DNA of 64,000 nucleotides, taken from positions 7,583,501 to 7,647,500 of the forward strand of contig NC_009485.1 in NCBI RefSeq assembly GCF_000015165.1. The letters run 5' to 3'. Positions within the stretch are counted from its first letter, which is position 1, and each line of letters opens with the position of its first letter. The position numbers and the translations under genes were made by a program. This DNA comes from Bradyrhizobium sp. BTAi1 (lineage in GTDB: Bacteria; Pseudomonadota; Alphaproteobacteria; Rhizobiales; Xanthobacteraceae). This document shows positions 8,659 through 17,706 of the stretch, piece by piece. Under the pieces are notes generated by a model. That model ran no database searches. It was not told where the DNA came from and saw only the letters and a program-made list of their open reading frames with translations.

Positions 8659-10410
8659 ATGATCGACCGGACACCGGGGGTCGCCGCACCCCCATCGGCT
8701 CCGGCTCGGTCGGGATCAACGCTGGACTGCCGACGGAGCGAAGCAGCCCCGCTTCCGCTCTGCTCCTGCCAACATCTGCTCCAGGGACTGTATCGCACAT
8801 ACGATCACTGGCTTTCGGCGGCCGCCGAACAGTCGGATCGGAGTCCGGCGGCTTGGCGTCGTCCCTTCCTGCGGTGGCTGGACGCCGTCGAGGGGGGCTG
8901 GGGCGTGCCGCTGCTGCTGGCCTGTTTCGCGCTGGTCTGGACGGCATATCTCACCGTCGCCTATTCCGGCGCCGGACTGCATCCGGACACCCTCGAGACC
9001 TGGAGCTTTGGAAGGCATTTCGCCTGGGGCTACTTCAAGCATCCGCCGCTGATGGGATGGGTGGCTGGCGCCTGGAGCCGCCTGTTTCCGCCGACCGACT
9101 GGTCGTTTCACCTGATGGCGATGACCAATGCTGCGCTCGCGCTGTGGTTCGTCGACCAGATTTCGCGGCGTTTCGTGACCGGAGACAAGCGCGTGATCGT
9201 GCTGCTTCTCCTGATGCTCACGCCGGTGTACCAGTTTCACGCGCAGCGGTTCAATGCGAACTCCGTGCAACTGGCGACTTGGCCACTCGCAACCTATTGC
9301 TTTCTGCGCGCGTTTGAATCGCGGACGTTTCTCTGGGCCGCCATGGCGGGATTGACCGCCGCGGTCGCAATGCTCGGCAAATACTACTCGATCTTCCTGA
9401 TCGCGAGTTTCGGACTGGCGGCAATGCTACATCCGCTCCGCCGGGCCTACTTCACGTCGTTCTCGCCCTGGATCTCCGCCATGGTCGGACTGGCCGCGCT
9501 ATGGCCGCATCTGGATTGGCTCATTGCGAGCGACGCGGCTCCGATTCATCACGCACTGACGCATGCCAATTCCGACATGCTGAGATCGCTCCACGATTCA
9601 TTCTCATTCGTGATGGGACTTGCTGCCGCCCTGGCTCTATCCGCCTTGACCTGGGTCGTGGCGGCCGGCCGCAGGATCGCGCGATTCCCGAGGGACTTCG
9701 TAGCGCTTGATGACGGCCTGCGCCTGCTGTTTTACGTTGCTATTGGAACCATCTGCCTTCCGGTCGCCAACGCCCTGATCATGGGCACTGATTTGCCATC
9801 GCTCTGGGCGGTTCAGGGGCTTTTCTTGTTTGTCGTGCTGGTGGTGTGCGGCGCAAGTTATGGGATCGAGCGGTTCTACACTGTCAATATGACTGTCCTG
9901 GCTGCCGCAATCGCCGTCGTCGCCGTCACCATCGCTGCGCCGCTCCATGCCCTCTACCGCAATTCGTTCGGCTATGAAGAGGGCCGCGGTTTCTATCGCG
10001 CGGTCGCGTTCGAAACCACCCGACAATGGCGCGAACTGGTCGGGATTCCGCTCAAATCTGTCGTCGGCGACGAGAGTCTCGGATTTGCAGTCGCATTTTA
10101 CAGTCCCGATCATCCGTTTTACGGATTGTCTCCGTCACTCGCCCAGGCTGCCGCGGACGGGCCTACCGGTGCGACTCAGGATCAAGGCTGGGCCTCCGTC
10201 TGCTTTCTTGATCAAGTCGATTGTATTGAGGCCGCAACATCGCTGGCCGTTGCGGCAGGGAATTATGTGAGGCGCGAGTTCACAATGCAGTCGCAACTGT
10301 TTGGCTTGGCCGGGCTGTCGCGAGCAGCCGTCGCGTTTTTCGTGCTGCCGAAGGTCGACGGCCTGCGGTCGTCACACCCGCATGATTCAGCCCGGCCGGG
10401 CAGCAAATAA
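8659..10410 (+). CDS. GT39/ArnT-like membrane glycosyltransferase
   Basis: A 583-residue polytopic protein of the GT-C fold. After a soluble N-terminal 70 residues there are roughly ten hydrophobic helices. The first periplasmic loop carries LHPDTLETWSFGRHF and AWGYFKHPPLMGW, matching the family pattern DExxYxxWSxHLxxGYxDHPP in which acidic residues are catalytic. Family members move a sugar from a polyprenyl phosphate to lipid A, protein or another envelope acceptor. A GGAG box precedes ATG 8659. It is divergent from the two-component system and shares its putative operator word, an arrangement like PmrAB with arnT, but the acceptor is unknown. Confidence 0.8.
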   Translation: MIDRTPGVAAPPSAPARSGSTLDCRRSEAAPLPLCSCQHLLQGLYRTYDHWLSAAAEQSDRSPAAWRRPFLRWLDAVEGGWGVPLLLACFALVWTAYLTVAYSGAGLHPDTLETWSFGRHFAWGYFKHPPLMGWVAGAWSRLFPPTDWSFHLMAMTNAALALWFVDQISRRFVTGDKRVIVLLLLMLTPVYQFHAQRFNANSVQLATWPLATYCFLRAFESRTFLWAAMAGLTAAVAMLGKYYSIFLIASFGLAAMLHPLRRAYFTSFSPWISAMVGLAALWPHLDWLIASDAAPIHHALTHANSDMLRSLHDSFSFVMGLAAALALSALTWVVAAGRRIARFPRDFVALDDGLRLLFYVAIGTICLPVANALIMGTDLPSLWAVQGLFLFVVLVVCGASYGIERFYTVNMTVLAAAIAVVAVTIAAPLHALYRNSFGYEEGRGFYRAVAFETTRQWRELVGIPLKSVVGDESLGFAVAFYSPDHPFYGLSPSLAQAAADGPTGATQDQGWASVCFLDQVDCIEAATSLAVAAGNYVRREFTMQSQLFGLAGLSRAAVAFFVLPKVDGLRSSHPHDSARPGSK

Positions 10411-10463
10411 TGCGGCAGGCGCGCAGACCGCGAGCCTTGCAACAATCCCAATACGGGGTCTCG

Positions 10464-10784
10464 TCAGAACGTCACGAGAATCCGGATCTCGTCGTAGGCG
10501 AACGATGGCACCACCCTGCGCGCCACGAAATCGTTCCAATCTTTGAACTTCGACTTGTCTCGCGCTTCCACGATCGCCTGGGCGCTGGCAGCGCTGAGGC
10601 GCGGCAGCTTCTGTAACTCCTCGGCGGGAGCCGTATTGAGATTGAGCCTCTTGGCTTCCCGGACGACCCGGCCTAGCTGCGGCGTTTGCTGAATATCCGC
10701 TTCTGGCGAAGCAACCAAGACGGCGGCCACCGTGCCACCAGCAGCGATCAATGCGCAGCTGAGCCAGATGCGTCGCGTCATCAT
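10464..10784 (-). CDS. ComEA-like helix-hairpin-helix protein
   Basis: A protein of about 106 residues with an N-terminal membrane anchor or signal (TRRIWLSCALIAAGGTVAAVLVA) and a C-terminal HhH segment: RLNLNTAPAEELQKLPRLS, then AQAIVEARDKSKFKDWNDF. LNLNTA...L..LP is the hallmark of ComEA-type DNA-binding HhH modules. In naturally competent bacteria ComEA binds DNA in the periplasm; here no other competence gene is nearby, so the role is open. ATG 10784 or 10781 starts at the TM segment; the longer frame to 10832 lacks support. It faces the glycosyltransferase gene end-on. Confidence 0.7.
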   Translation of the reverse strand: MMTRRIWLSCALIAAGGTVAAVLVASPEADIQQTPQLGRVVREAKRLNLNTAPAEELQKLPRLSAASAQAIVEARDKSKFKDWNDFVARRVVPSFAYDEIRILVTF

Positions 10785-10869
10785 CCTAGCCGTATCCCAC
10801 GAACCAGCCACAGTCCCGATGCGGCAATGCACGACGGACGGGTTACGCGAGGATGACCTGCACCCGGCG

Positions 10870-11535
10870 CTATCGCAGGTGAGCGGCAGCTTGGCGCCGG
10901 TGATAGGAGATCTGCATCTGCTTCATCTTCGAAGCGTCGATCGAATGGTCAACGCGAAGGCTGTCCGCCGGAACGACACCCGAAACCTCCAGATCGACAA
11001 TCTCGCCATCGATCTGCATCGTGCGCCGCCCCTCGACGACGAGACCGCCGTCCGGACTCACGCGCGTGACCACGGCCGCCATGCTCATCCGTTTCAACTC
11101 AGCCTGGCCGACCGTCGTGCGGCCGGCAGTGTCGCGCGACGACGAAGCATCCGCCCTGCGGCCTGCCACGGCGCCGCCGGTGTCAGGCAGTTCATCGGCG
11201 TGCCGATTGGAATTTGTGCCACCTTGCGTGGACATGTCACCCGGATTCTCCGCGATATTGACTGTCATGGTGACGATATCGCCAATCTGCGGCGCGCGCT
11301 GCTTCGTGGACCAAGCATGCGATAAAGAGCGCAACCGGCGGTTCGGCTGATGCGCCGGAACGCGGGCGGCTGCGGCTGGCAGCAGCGGCTGAATTGGCGC
11401 TTCGTCCGGCTCGGTCAAAGGCTCAGCTGGCAACAATGCTGCAGAGGACGTGGGACCATCGAACTGCGCGCACCCCGACGAAATGACCAGAACGTTAGCG
11501 GCCAGGAGTGCACGTACGATTCTGCCGAACGTCAC
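10870..11535 (-). CDS. FlgH-like L-ring lipoprotein, short C-terminus
   Basis: A 221-residue secreted lipoprotein: signal sequence with lipobox ISSGC, lipidated Cys at residue 22. The body matches the flagellar L-ring protein FlgH: QRAPQIGDIVTMTVNI corresponds to the R..VGDI(L/I)TV segment, and GGLVVEGRRTMQIDGEI then LEVSGVVPADSLRVDHSIDASKMKQMQISY to the conserved C-terminal half. After ISY the usual G.G......Q end of FlgH is replaced by RRQAAAHLR and a stop, so the last strand seems lost. It stands apart from the flagellar block 9 kb away. It may be an L-ring component of a second system or a decaying copy. Confidence 0.68.
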   Translation of the reverse strand: MTFGRIVRALLAANVLVISSGCAQFDGPTSSAALLPAEPLTEPDEAPIQPLLPAAAARVPAHQPNRRLRSLSHAWSTKQRAPQIGDIVTMTVNIAENPGDMSTQGGTNSNRHADELPDTGGAVAGRRADASSSRDTAGRTTVGQAELKRMSMAAVVTRVSPDGGLVVEGRRTMQIDGEIVDLEVSGVVPADSLRVDHSIDASKMKQMQISYHRRQAAAHLR

Positions 11536-11849
11536 GACCAGTCTTTCGACACAACAAATATCACAACATCATCTTCTTATATGCGGCCAAGCCGCATCGC
11601 GGACCAGGACAAACAACGCCAGAAGCAAACAGGACATCAGATCGCTGCGGGGCAGGCGATCCGACGCACAGGCGCTGACATCCGAGACCCTTGCGTCTCC
11701 GTAGTCCGCCGCCCCCTCGGCCCTGCGCCCGCCGTCCGTTCACAAGCCGGCCCCGCCCCGGCTCGCCTTGTTTGCGCAGAGGAGCCATGACATCCGAGAA
11801 AGGGCCCCGCCTCGGCGGGGCCTGCAGGTCTCGTTTGCGCTCGGTCGCC
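11536..11849. other. Intergenic region upstream of the FlgH-like gene
   Basis: No gene recognised. It contains the FlgH-like promoter side and the terminator hairpin of the small Gly-zipper gene. Confidence 0.55.
11803..11822 (-). terminator. Strong GC hairpin terminator
   Basis: Perfect 9-base arms GGCCCCGCC and GGCGGGGCC with a 2-base loop, 28 bases after the stop at 11850. On the minus strand CTTTCT follows, giving a weak U-rich tail. Confidence 0.65.
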
Positions 11850-12176
11850 TCAGTAGCCCGACCAGGCTCCATCCGAGTAGCCATCCTTGTATCCGGACAC
11901 ATAGCCGTCCGCGTAGCCGTCGCCATATCCCGGATCATAGTCGTAGACATGGTGACGGCGATAAACGACTCGTGGCGGCGGATAGTTGTCATCGACGTAG
12001 ACATAGCTCGGCGCCGAACGAGCGGTAGCCGCGGATCCCAAAAGAGCTCCGATGGCCAGGCCGCCAACCACCCCTGCCGCCACGGCCGCACCACGATTGC
12101 CACCGGCCGACGCCTGGGTCGTCGTCGCACCGGTGACGGCCAACGCTACGATGAGACATGCGCTGATCTGCTTCAT
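11850..12176 (-). CDS. Small secreted glycine-zipper protein
   Basis: A 108-residue protein of unknown function. Signal peptide MKQISACLIVALAVTGATT...ASA, then a Gly/Ala-zipper hydrophobic stretch (AAVAAGVVGGLAIGALLGSA) that could insert in a membrane, then a Tyr/Gly/Asp-rich tail with repeated DGY or GY units (YGDGYADGYVSGYKDGY). Such proteins are common in rhizobial envelopes. ATG 12176 follows ATGGAGAACACA, with GGAG as binding site; the frame open to 12221 is not needed. It is followed by a clear terminator. Confidence 0.7.
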   Translation of the reverse strand: MKQISACLIVALAVTGATTTQASAGGNRGAAVAAGVVGGLAIGALLGSAATARSAPSYVYVDDNYPPPRVVYRRHHVYDYDPGYGDGYADGYVSGYKDGYSDGAWSGY

Positions 12177-12279
12177 TGTGTTCTCCATGAGGACGCGCCG
12201 GGACGACGCGCCTGAGACCAATCGAGGCGACCAGATTCACACCCGCAGCTTACCACACGATGACAAAGCGGGTCTGCCG

Positions 12280-12300
12280 TGCCGCGATCATGTCGCGGCA
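12280..12300 (-). terminator. Hairpin after the Omp25-like gene
   Basis: Arms TGCCGCGA (12280-12287) and TCGCGGCA (12293-12300) pair perfectly with a 5-base loop, 18 bases downstream of the stop at 12319. Confidence 0.5.
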
Positions 12301-12318
12301 GGCCGCCGCTTGGTGTCG

Positions 12319-13005
12319 TCAGAATCGATAGTTGACGCCCACGCTCACCGTATGGAGCGTGCTGTCAAACGTACCATTCCTCACGAGTCGTCCGGGTGAC
12401 GGTGCGACAAAGCGCGCGGTGCCGAAGTCGTAATACTGATACTCCAACTTCGTCGACCAATTCGGCGCGAACATATATTCAAGGCCCGCCCCGACCGTGT
12501 AGCCGCTCTTGTTGTCACGGACAGCAAAGGCAACCGGCGCCCCGGCCCGCGATCTCACGCCGTAGCTCCTGTCCTGATAAGCATATCCGCCTTTGACATA
12601 AAGCAGACCTGCTCCCCACGTGTAGCCCAGACGCCCTGTCAGCCCACCGATGCCATTACGGTCACGGGTCAGCTCGCGACGACCGAGGCTGGAGGTCTGC
12701 CCGTTTCCAGCAAGCCAGCTGTATTGACCTTCGGCACCCAACACCCAGTTCGGCGCAAACTGATAGTCAGCGCCAAACTGCAGGCCGCCGAGGAAACGCG
12801 ATTCCCGGCCGAATGCTCCGCTGGCACCGCTGAATTCTCCGCCGAGATGACCGCCGACATAAAGACCGGTCCAACTGCGGACGGGCGAGATCTGCGGCAC
12901 AACCACGGCGGAGGTCTTGGCCGGCCTCGCCGCGAGGTCTGCGGCCATTGCGCTCTCCGCGCCGAAAAGAGCAATAGCTGCAGCAACAAGCAAAGTCTTA
13001 TTCAT
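12319..13005 (-). CDS. Omp25/Omp31-type outer-membrane beta-barrel protein
   Basis: A 228-residue barrel. Signal peptide MNKTLLVAAAIALFGAESAMA, then DLAARP and the conserved start of the mature barrel SWTGLYVGGHLGGEF. Alternating strands follow, with LGAEGQYSW, TGRLGYTW and KLEYQYYDFG, ending in VGVNYRF with the terminal Phe recognised by the Bam machinery. The length and ends are complete. Family members are major outer-membrane proteins of alphaproteobacteria. The C-terminal half of this barrel has a family relative in the N-terminal barrel of the fusion protein at 55.1-57.2 kb. Confidence 0.9.
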   Translation of the reverse strand: MNKTLLVAAAIALFGAESAMAADLAARPAKTSAVVVPQISPVRSWTGLYVGGHLGGEFSGASGAFGRESRFLGGLQFGADYQFAPNWVLGAEGQYSWLAGNGQTSSLGRRELTRDRNGIGGLTGRLGYTWGAGLLYVKGGYAYQDRSYGVRSRAGAPVAFAVRDNKSGYTVGAGLEYMFAPNWSTKLEYQYYDFGTARFVAPSPGRLVRNGTFDSTLHTVSVGVNYRF

Positions 13006-13844
13006 ATCATCCTACGATGTTGCATCTGGTCCGCTCACGATGTCCGGCCAGTTCATCGCAGAGAAATGCCGCATTCGCCTTGCGACAGCATTACAAGCCG
13101 CCTTAGACACCACGCTCCGGACATAATTCGTCTCTTCGTACGGCGGATCATGAACAATGATACGTGTGTGAATGCCTTCGCGACGGACGACATAGCGCGG
13201 CGTGGCACCGCACGCGCTCGTCCAAGCAAGACAAACGATTGCTTCAGCGCGATGCGATAGAGGCAGCTCACAATTCAGAGCCACAACGCTCTGCAGGCCG
13301 TTCGGGAATGTGGGGCTGGACACCTCCCGAACGGCCCGCTCACTGGAGTCCGACGACGTCCGAAGCCATGCGGGCTTACCAGTGTAGAGAAGGAGCGTGC
13401 CGCAGTGGGGCGGAGCTGGCCTCGACGAGGCCCGACGCTCTGTTCCGCGACGCCATTCCAGTGTCCGGCCGGGCGAGATCGACATCGAGATTCGTGAGCA
13501 CGGTTCCCGGTCTACGCTGTCGACAGCGAAGATGATACCGTCTCGATCGTAAGGACACGCGCAAGCTAGCGAGCGAGCCTTACCGCAGCATTACGATGCT
13601 CGGATCCATGCGCGTCGTCGGTGGACCGGCAAGGAGAGCGGATCTCCCGCGCGTCAGCCTGTCGTAACGATCCCGCGGCTAATGGCCCAGCGTCTTAGCA
13701 GCAACATCTGATGAGACGTCCGGTGGGGGATCGTTCGGCCTGATCAGGTCACCACCGGATGAGCGGGCGGCGCCCCCGCACGCGAACAGCGCGCTCGCTT
13801 CGTCCTTCACGCGAACCGGCGCATTACGTACAAGGAGTCATCGC
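13006..13844. other. Long intergenic region, Omp25-like to SH3 protein
   Basis: No protein family recognised. An open frame of 157 codons on the minus strand (13012-13485) shows no domain or ribosome-binding site. It contains a perfect 12-base-arm inverted repeat described separately. Confidence 0.5.
13296..13336. repeat. Inverted repeat, 12-base arms (GTTCGGGA family)
   Basis: GGCCGTTCGGGA (13296-13307) and TCCCGAACGGCC (13325-13336) are perfect complements around a 17-base loop. Similar hairpins occur at 19284-19319 and 29533-29566. Confidence 0.6.
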
Positions 13845-14342
13845 ATGAAACAAACGCAAGTCATTCGTCTCAGCGCGGTGCTGCTCCTTATCGGCATAAG
13901 CGAGCAAGCTGCTGCAACCGGACTGGAAGGTTACGCCGGGGTCAATCTGAACATCCGCTCTGGACCGAATGTGAGGTTTCCAGCTGTTGGCGTGCTGGGG
14001 TCCGGCTCGTCGCTGACGATCCACGGTTGTCTCAGCGGCTATAAATGGTGCGATGTCAGCGCTTCCGGCCTTCGCGGCTGGGCCTCAGGTGCTCACATTC
14101 AGTTCATCTACGAGACACGCCGTGTCTACGTTCCCGCCTACGCGCCGCGCGTCGAGATTCCAGCCCTGACCTTCCACATCGAGACATATTGGCACGAGCA
14201 CTACCGAGAGCAGCCATTGTACGTCGACCTGCCGCAATGGGTCGGCTACCATTGGGAGGAGGACAATCTGCCTCCTGGTTGGCGAGACAATTGGGACGAC
14301 GACTACTTCGGCCACGAATATGAGCCACCGAGTGGCGAATGA
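13845..14342 (+). CDS. Secreted SH3b-domain protein
   Basis: A 165-residue exported protein. Signal peptide to about residue 25 (SEQAAATG), then a bacterial SH3 domain: YAGVNLNIRSGPNVRFPAVGVLGSGSSLTIHGC...KWCDVSASGLRGWASGAHI, with the LN(I/V)RSGPS and GW(V/A)xxxY-like motifs. Two Cys residues in the domain could pair. The C-terminal 60 residues are rich in Trp, Tyr and acidic residues (WHEHYREQPLYVDLPQW). SH3b modules usually bind peptidoglycan or act in periplasmic scaffolds; the precise role is not known. AAGGAG precedes ATG 13845. Confidence 0.85.
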   Translation: MKQTQVIRLSAVLLLIGISEQAAATGLEGYAGVNLNIRSGPNVRFPAVGVLGSGSSLTIHGCLSGYKWCDVSASGLRGWASGAHIQFIYETRRVYVPAYAPRVEIPALTFHIETYWHEHYREQPLYVDLPQWVGYHWEEDNLPPGWRDNWDDDYFGHEYEPPSGE

Positions 14343-14524
14343 GCTCTGCCGGACCAGCACCGTTCGCCAAGCACATCGTTACTGGCCGAGTCCGGGACAT
14401 TCTTAGCCGAGGCAGAGAGCCGCGCGTCCGGCCGCGGCTCAACCGCGGACATCCATCCGGCGATTGGCGAATGCAAGACGGCACGCCGTTTTCCGCAAAC
14501 CGCGCAGAGATCGGTTCATGCCAG

Positions 14525-14546
14525 GATGGGGCGGACACGCCCCATC
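14525..14546 (+). terminator. Hairpin, possible terminator
   Basis: GATGGGGCG and CGCCCCATC pair perfectly around GACA. It lies 182 bases after the SH3 gene stop, so it could end that transcript or act in the leader of the autotransporter. Confidence 0.4.
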
Positions 14547-14613
14547 CACATCTCTGATTTCGACTGGACGACCGCCTGACACGTCTTTCGAGAGCCGTCC
14601 GTCTCGTGAGCGC

Positions 14614-14644
14614 AAGTCAGGCAGCACTGAAGTCAGGCAGCACT
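14614..14644. repeat. Two tandem copies of a 16-base unit
   Basis: AAGTCAGGCAGCACTG at 14614 is followed directly by AAGTCAGGCAGCACT at 14630. Function unknown. Confidence 0.55.
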
Positions 14645-14925
14645 TGAGACGACGAGCTGAACGCAGCGTGACGGCGGCAACTGGCGATGGCTGCCTCCTC
14701 GTCTCCAGCATTTAGCGATCCCGAATGGCTCGTTCACTTTCCGTGAGGCAGCGGCAACTGACAGACCTCCCTCAATACGAGCACATCGCGAGATCACTAC
14801 CTGTGTGACGAGTTGGCAACACCTCGAACTTGTCGAGATGTTACTCATCATTTCCACAAACACCCGCCACGTTTCAAATGATACGATGTTCACGTTTGTG
14901 TGCGTAGTTGCGATGGGGTGGCGGA

Positions 14926-17556
14926 ATGATCTTGCGAGTCGGACAGGGCCTTTGTGAATCAACCACCGTCCGACGGCAGGTTCGTCGTTTCTCCAGCCAA
15001 ACCAGCGCTTCGGCACTGGCCCTCGGCCTTGCCGCGCTGGCACTCGGGACCGGCTCGGCCAAAGCCGACTGTACGCCGGCGGCGGCCAACAATGTGACCG
15101 CGACCTGCGCCGGCACGACCACCAATCAGGGCGCAGGTGCCCCCGGAACCAGCGGCAGCACTTTCGGCTATGGCTCCGGCGCCGAGACGGGCGTGACGAT
15201 CAATGTCGCGACCGCAGCGACCGTGAGCGGAACCAATGCCGGGATCAGAATTCAAGGCGGTAGCGTCCTGAATGCGGGATCGATCAGCGGCTTCGAGGGT
15301 GTGCAGGGCGCCTCTCTCGCGATTATCAATTCGGCAGGCGCAGTCATCACGGGGACCAATAACGGGATCGAGGCGTTTTCCACCTTCGCCATTGCCAACT
15401 CCGGCACCATCTCCGGTTCGGCAGGCTTCATCAGTCCGTTCGGCTCGGGGACCCTCGTGAACCTCGCCGGAGGCGTCATCAGTGGAACAAATGCGGGAGT
15501 TAGCGGCGGCAACGGGGTTCTTACTGTTCTGAATTCGGGAACGATCAGCAGCAGTTCAGGAGGCGGCGTAGTCCTCGGAACTAATTCGTTGATCTTCAAT
15601 GATGGCACGATCAGCGGTGCCGCATATGGCATGTCCGCAGCAGGCTCCTCGATCATCAATGCCGGTACGATCAATGGCGGAATCAACTTCTTCGGACCGG
15701 GCAACACCCTGACGCTCGCACCGGGGTCCGTCATCAATGGCCTGGTGGGCGGAAGCACCAACAATGCGTTGCAGCTCGGCGGCAGCGGTACCGCGAGCTT
15801 CGACCTTTCGCAACTCGGCAGCACCGCGCAGTATCGCGACTTCTCCACCTTCAATAAGGTCGGCGGCTCGGTCTGGAGCCTGACCGGAACCACCACATAC
15901 GCCGGCGCCGTGAATGTCGATGGCGGCACGCTGCGTGTCGACGGCAATCTCGCCTCCGCAGGCAGCACGACCGTGAACGCGGGCGGCACGCTCAGCGGCA
16001 CCGGCACGCTCGGCCACACCAGTGTTGCGAACGGCGGCATTCTGGCGCCCGGCAGCGGCGCGGCTGGTACATCGCTCTCCATTTCCGGCAATCTCGCCTT
16101 CCAATCCGGGGCGATCTACCTGGTGCAGGTCTCGCCGACGAACGCCTCCACGACCAATGTCAGCGGCATCGCGACGCTCGGTGGGGCAACCGTGAACGTC
16201 GCATTCGCGCCCGGCAGCTACATCGCAAAATCCTACACGATCCTGAGCGCGACCGGCGGCATCTCCGGCACGTTCGTGCCGACCGTCAGTGCAAATTCGA
16301 CCACGCTCACGCGCTCGCTCAGCTATGATGCCAACAACGTCTATCTGACCGTCGCACTGGGCTACAGCGGCATCCCGGGGCTGAATGGCAATCAACGCGC
16401 CGTCGGCGACGCCTTGACCAGCGCCTTCAACGCCGGCGGCGGCATGTCCGCGATTTATGCATCGCTGACGCCAGCCGGCCTTGCGCAGGCTGCCGGCCAG
16501 ATCGGCAGCTCGGCGCAACAGACGACGTTCAGCGCCATGAGCCAGTTCATGGGCCTCGTCAGCGATCCGACGCAACGCGGAAACACGTTTGGTGGCCCGA
16601 GCACCGCGACCGGTTATGCCGAGGAGGACGGGCGCGCCGCCTATGCCGCGCGCCGCCGCGACGACGCCTTTGCCATGGTGACCAAAGCGCCGGCTGCGCC
16701 CTTCGCGTCGCGTTGGAGCATGTGGGCGGCCGGCTTTGGCGGCTCGCAGACCACCGATGGCAATGCCGCCGGCGGCCCGGCCAATAGCGCGAGCAGCCTA
16801 TATGGCACCGCGGTGGGGGCAGACTATCAGCTCTCGCCGAACACGCTCGCCGGCTTCGCGTTGGCGGGGGGCGGCACCAATTTCAATGTCACCGGCCAGG
16901 GCTGGGGTCGCTCCGACCTATTCCAGGCAGGGGCTTACATCCGTCACGTGCAGGGCCCCAGCTATGTCGCGGCTGCGCTTGCCTATGGCTGGCAGGCCGT
17001 GAGCACCGACCGCGTCGTCACCATTGCAGGCTCCGACCATCTCGCTGCAACGTTCAACGCCAATGCCTATTCCGCCCGTATCGAGGGCGGCACACGCTTC
17101 GTCATGCCGTGGATCAGCGGCATGGGCCTCACGCCCTATGCGGCAGCCCAGGTCACAACCTTCGATTTGCCCGCCTATGCCGAGCGCGTCGTCTCCGGCG
17201 GCGGCGCATTCGCGCTCGCCTATGCCGCGAGAACGCCGACCAACACCCGCACCGAGCTCGGCCTGCGGAGCGACAAATCCTTTGCCATGCAGAATGGCGT
17301 GCTGACTCTGCGCGGCCGCCTCGCCTGGGCGCATGATTTCAATCCGAACCGGTCGGTGGCGGCAACCTTCCAGGCGTTGCCTGCGGCCAGCTTCATCGTC
17401 AACGGCGCGCCACAAGCGGCCGATTCCGCATTGACGACCGCTTCGGCGGAAGTGAATTGGGTCAACGGCTGGTCGGCTGGCGCAAGTTTCGAGGGCGAGT
17501 TCTCAAACGTCACGCGCTCCTACGCAGGCAAGGGGCTGGTCCGCTACGCCTGGTGA
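14926..17556 (+). CDS. Autotransporter (type Va) adhesin-like protein
   Basis: About 876 residues. An extended signal region (Arg-rich VRRQVRRFSSQTSASALALGLAALALG...SAKA) precedes a passenger of beta-helix style with about eight short repeats containing N(S/A/D)GTISG or GTINGG (residues about 70-290). An autotransporter-associated strand motif TYAGAVNVDGGTLRV follows, then G.LSGTGTLG and a linker. The C-terminal 12-stranded beta-domain starts near WSMWAAGFGG and ends in GLVRYAW, with the terminal aromatic residue. ATG 14926 is preceded by GGGGTGGCGGA. The passenger probably lies at the cell surface; the ligand is unknown. It faces hisC convergently. Confidence 0.9.
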   Translation: MILRVGQGLCESTTVRRQVRRFSSQTSASALALGLAALALGTGSAKADCTPAAANNVTATCAGTTTNQGAGAPGTSGSTFGYGSGAETGVTINVATAATVSGTNAGIRIQGGSVLNAGSISGFEGVQGASLAIINSAGAVITGTNNGIEAFSTFAIANSGTISGSAGFISPFGSGTLVNLAGGVISGTNAGVSGGNGVLTVLNSGTISSSSGGGVVLGTNSLIFNDGTISGAAYGMSAAGSSIINAGTINGGINFFGPGNTLTLAPGSVINGLVGGSTNNALQLGGSGTASFDLSQLGSTAQYRDFSTFNKVGGSVWSLTGTTTYAGAVNVDGGTLRVDGNLASAGSTTVNAGGTLSGTGTLGHTSVANGGILAPGSGAAGTSLSISGNLAFQSGAIYLVQVSPTNASTTNVSGIATLGGATVNVAFAPGSYIAKSYTILSATGGISGTFVPTVSANSTTLTRSLSYDANNVYLTVALGYSGIPGLNGNQRAVGDALTSAFNAGGGMSAIYASLTPAGLAQAAGQIGSSAQQTTFSAMSQFMGLVSDPTQRGNTFGGPSTATGYAEEDGRAAYAARRRDDAFAMVTKAPAAPFASRWSMWAAGFGGSQTTDGNAAGGPANSASSLYGTAVGADYQLSPNTLAGFALAGGGTNFNVTGQGWGRSDLFQAGAYIRHVQGPSYVAAALAYGWQAVSTDRVVTIAGSDHLAATFNANAYSARIEGGTRFVMPWISGMGLTPYAAAQVTTFDLPAYAERVVSGGGAFALAYAARTPTNTRTELGLRSDKSFAMQNGVLTLRGRLAWAHDFNPNRSVAATFQALPAASFIVNGAPQAADSALTTASAEVNWVNGWSAGASFEGEFSNVTRSYAGKGLVRYAW

Positions 17557-17706
17557 GCCGAGACTTGCCAATTCGCGCGAGAACCGAGATCCGCCGGATG
17601 TTCTCGCCGATGGACCACACTCTCGCCGAACTACGACGGCAAATTCCCGTGATTGTCCGAGACGACCGCATGACGACGGCATCTATGTGAGCTGACTGCA
17701 GTGCAA

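Larger units (their letters stand above)
14343..14925. other. Intergenic region upstream of the autotransporter
   Basis: No gene recognised. It holds a 9-base-stem hairpin at 14525-14546 and a 16-base sequence repeated twice in tandem at 14614-14644. Confidence 0.5.

Noticed and set aside
13012..13485. A 157-codon minus-strand frame
   Set aside because: No domain, unconvincing start, unusual composition; treated as non-coding.
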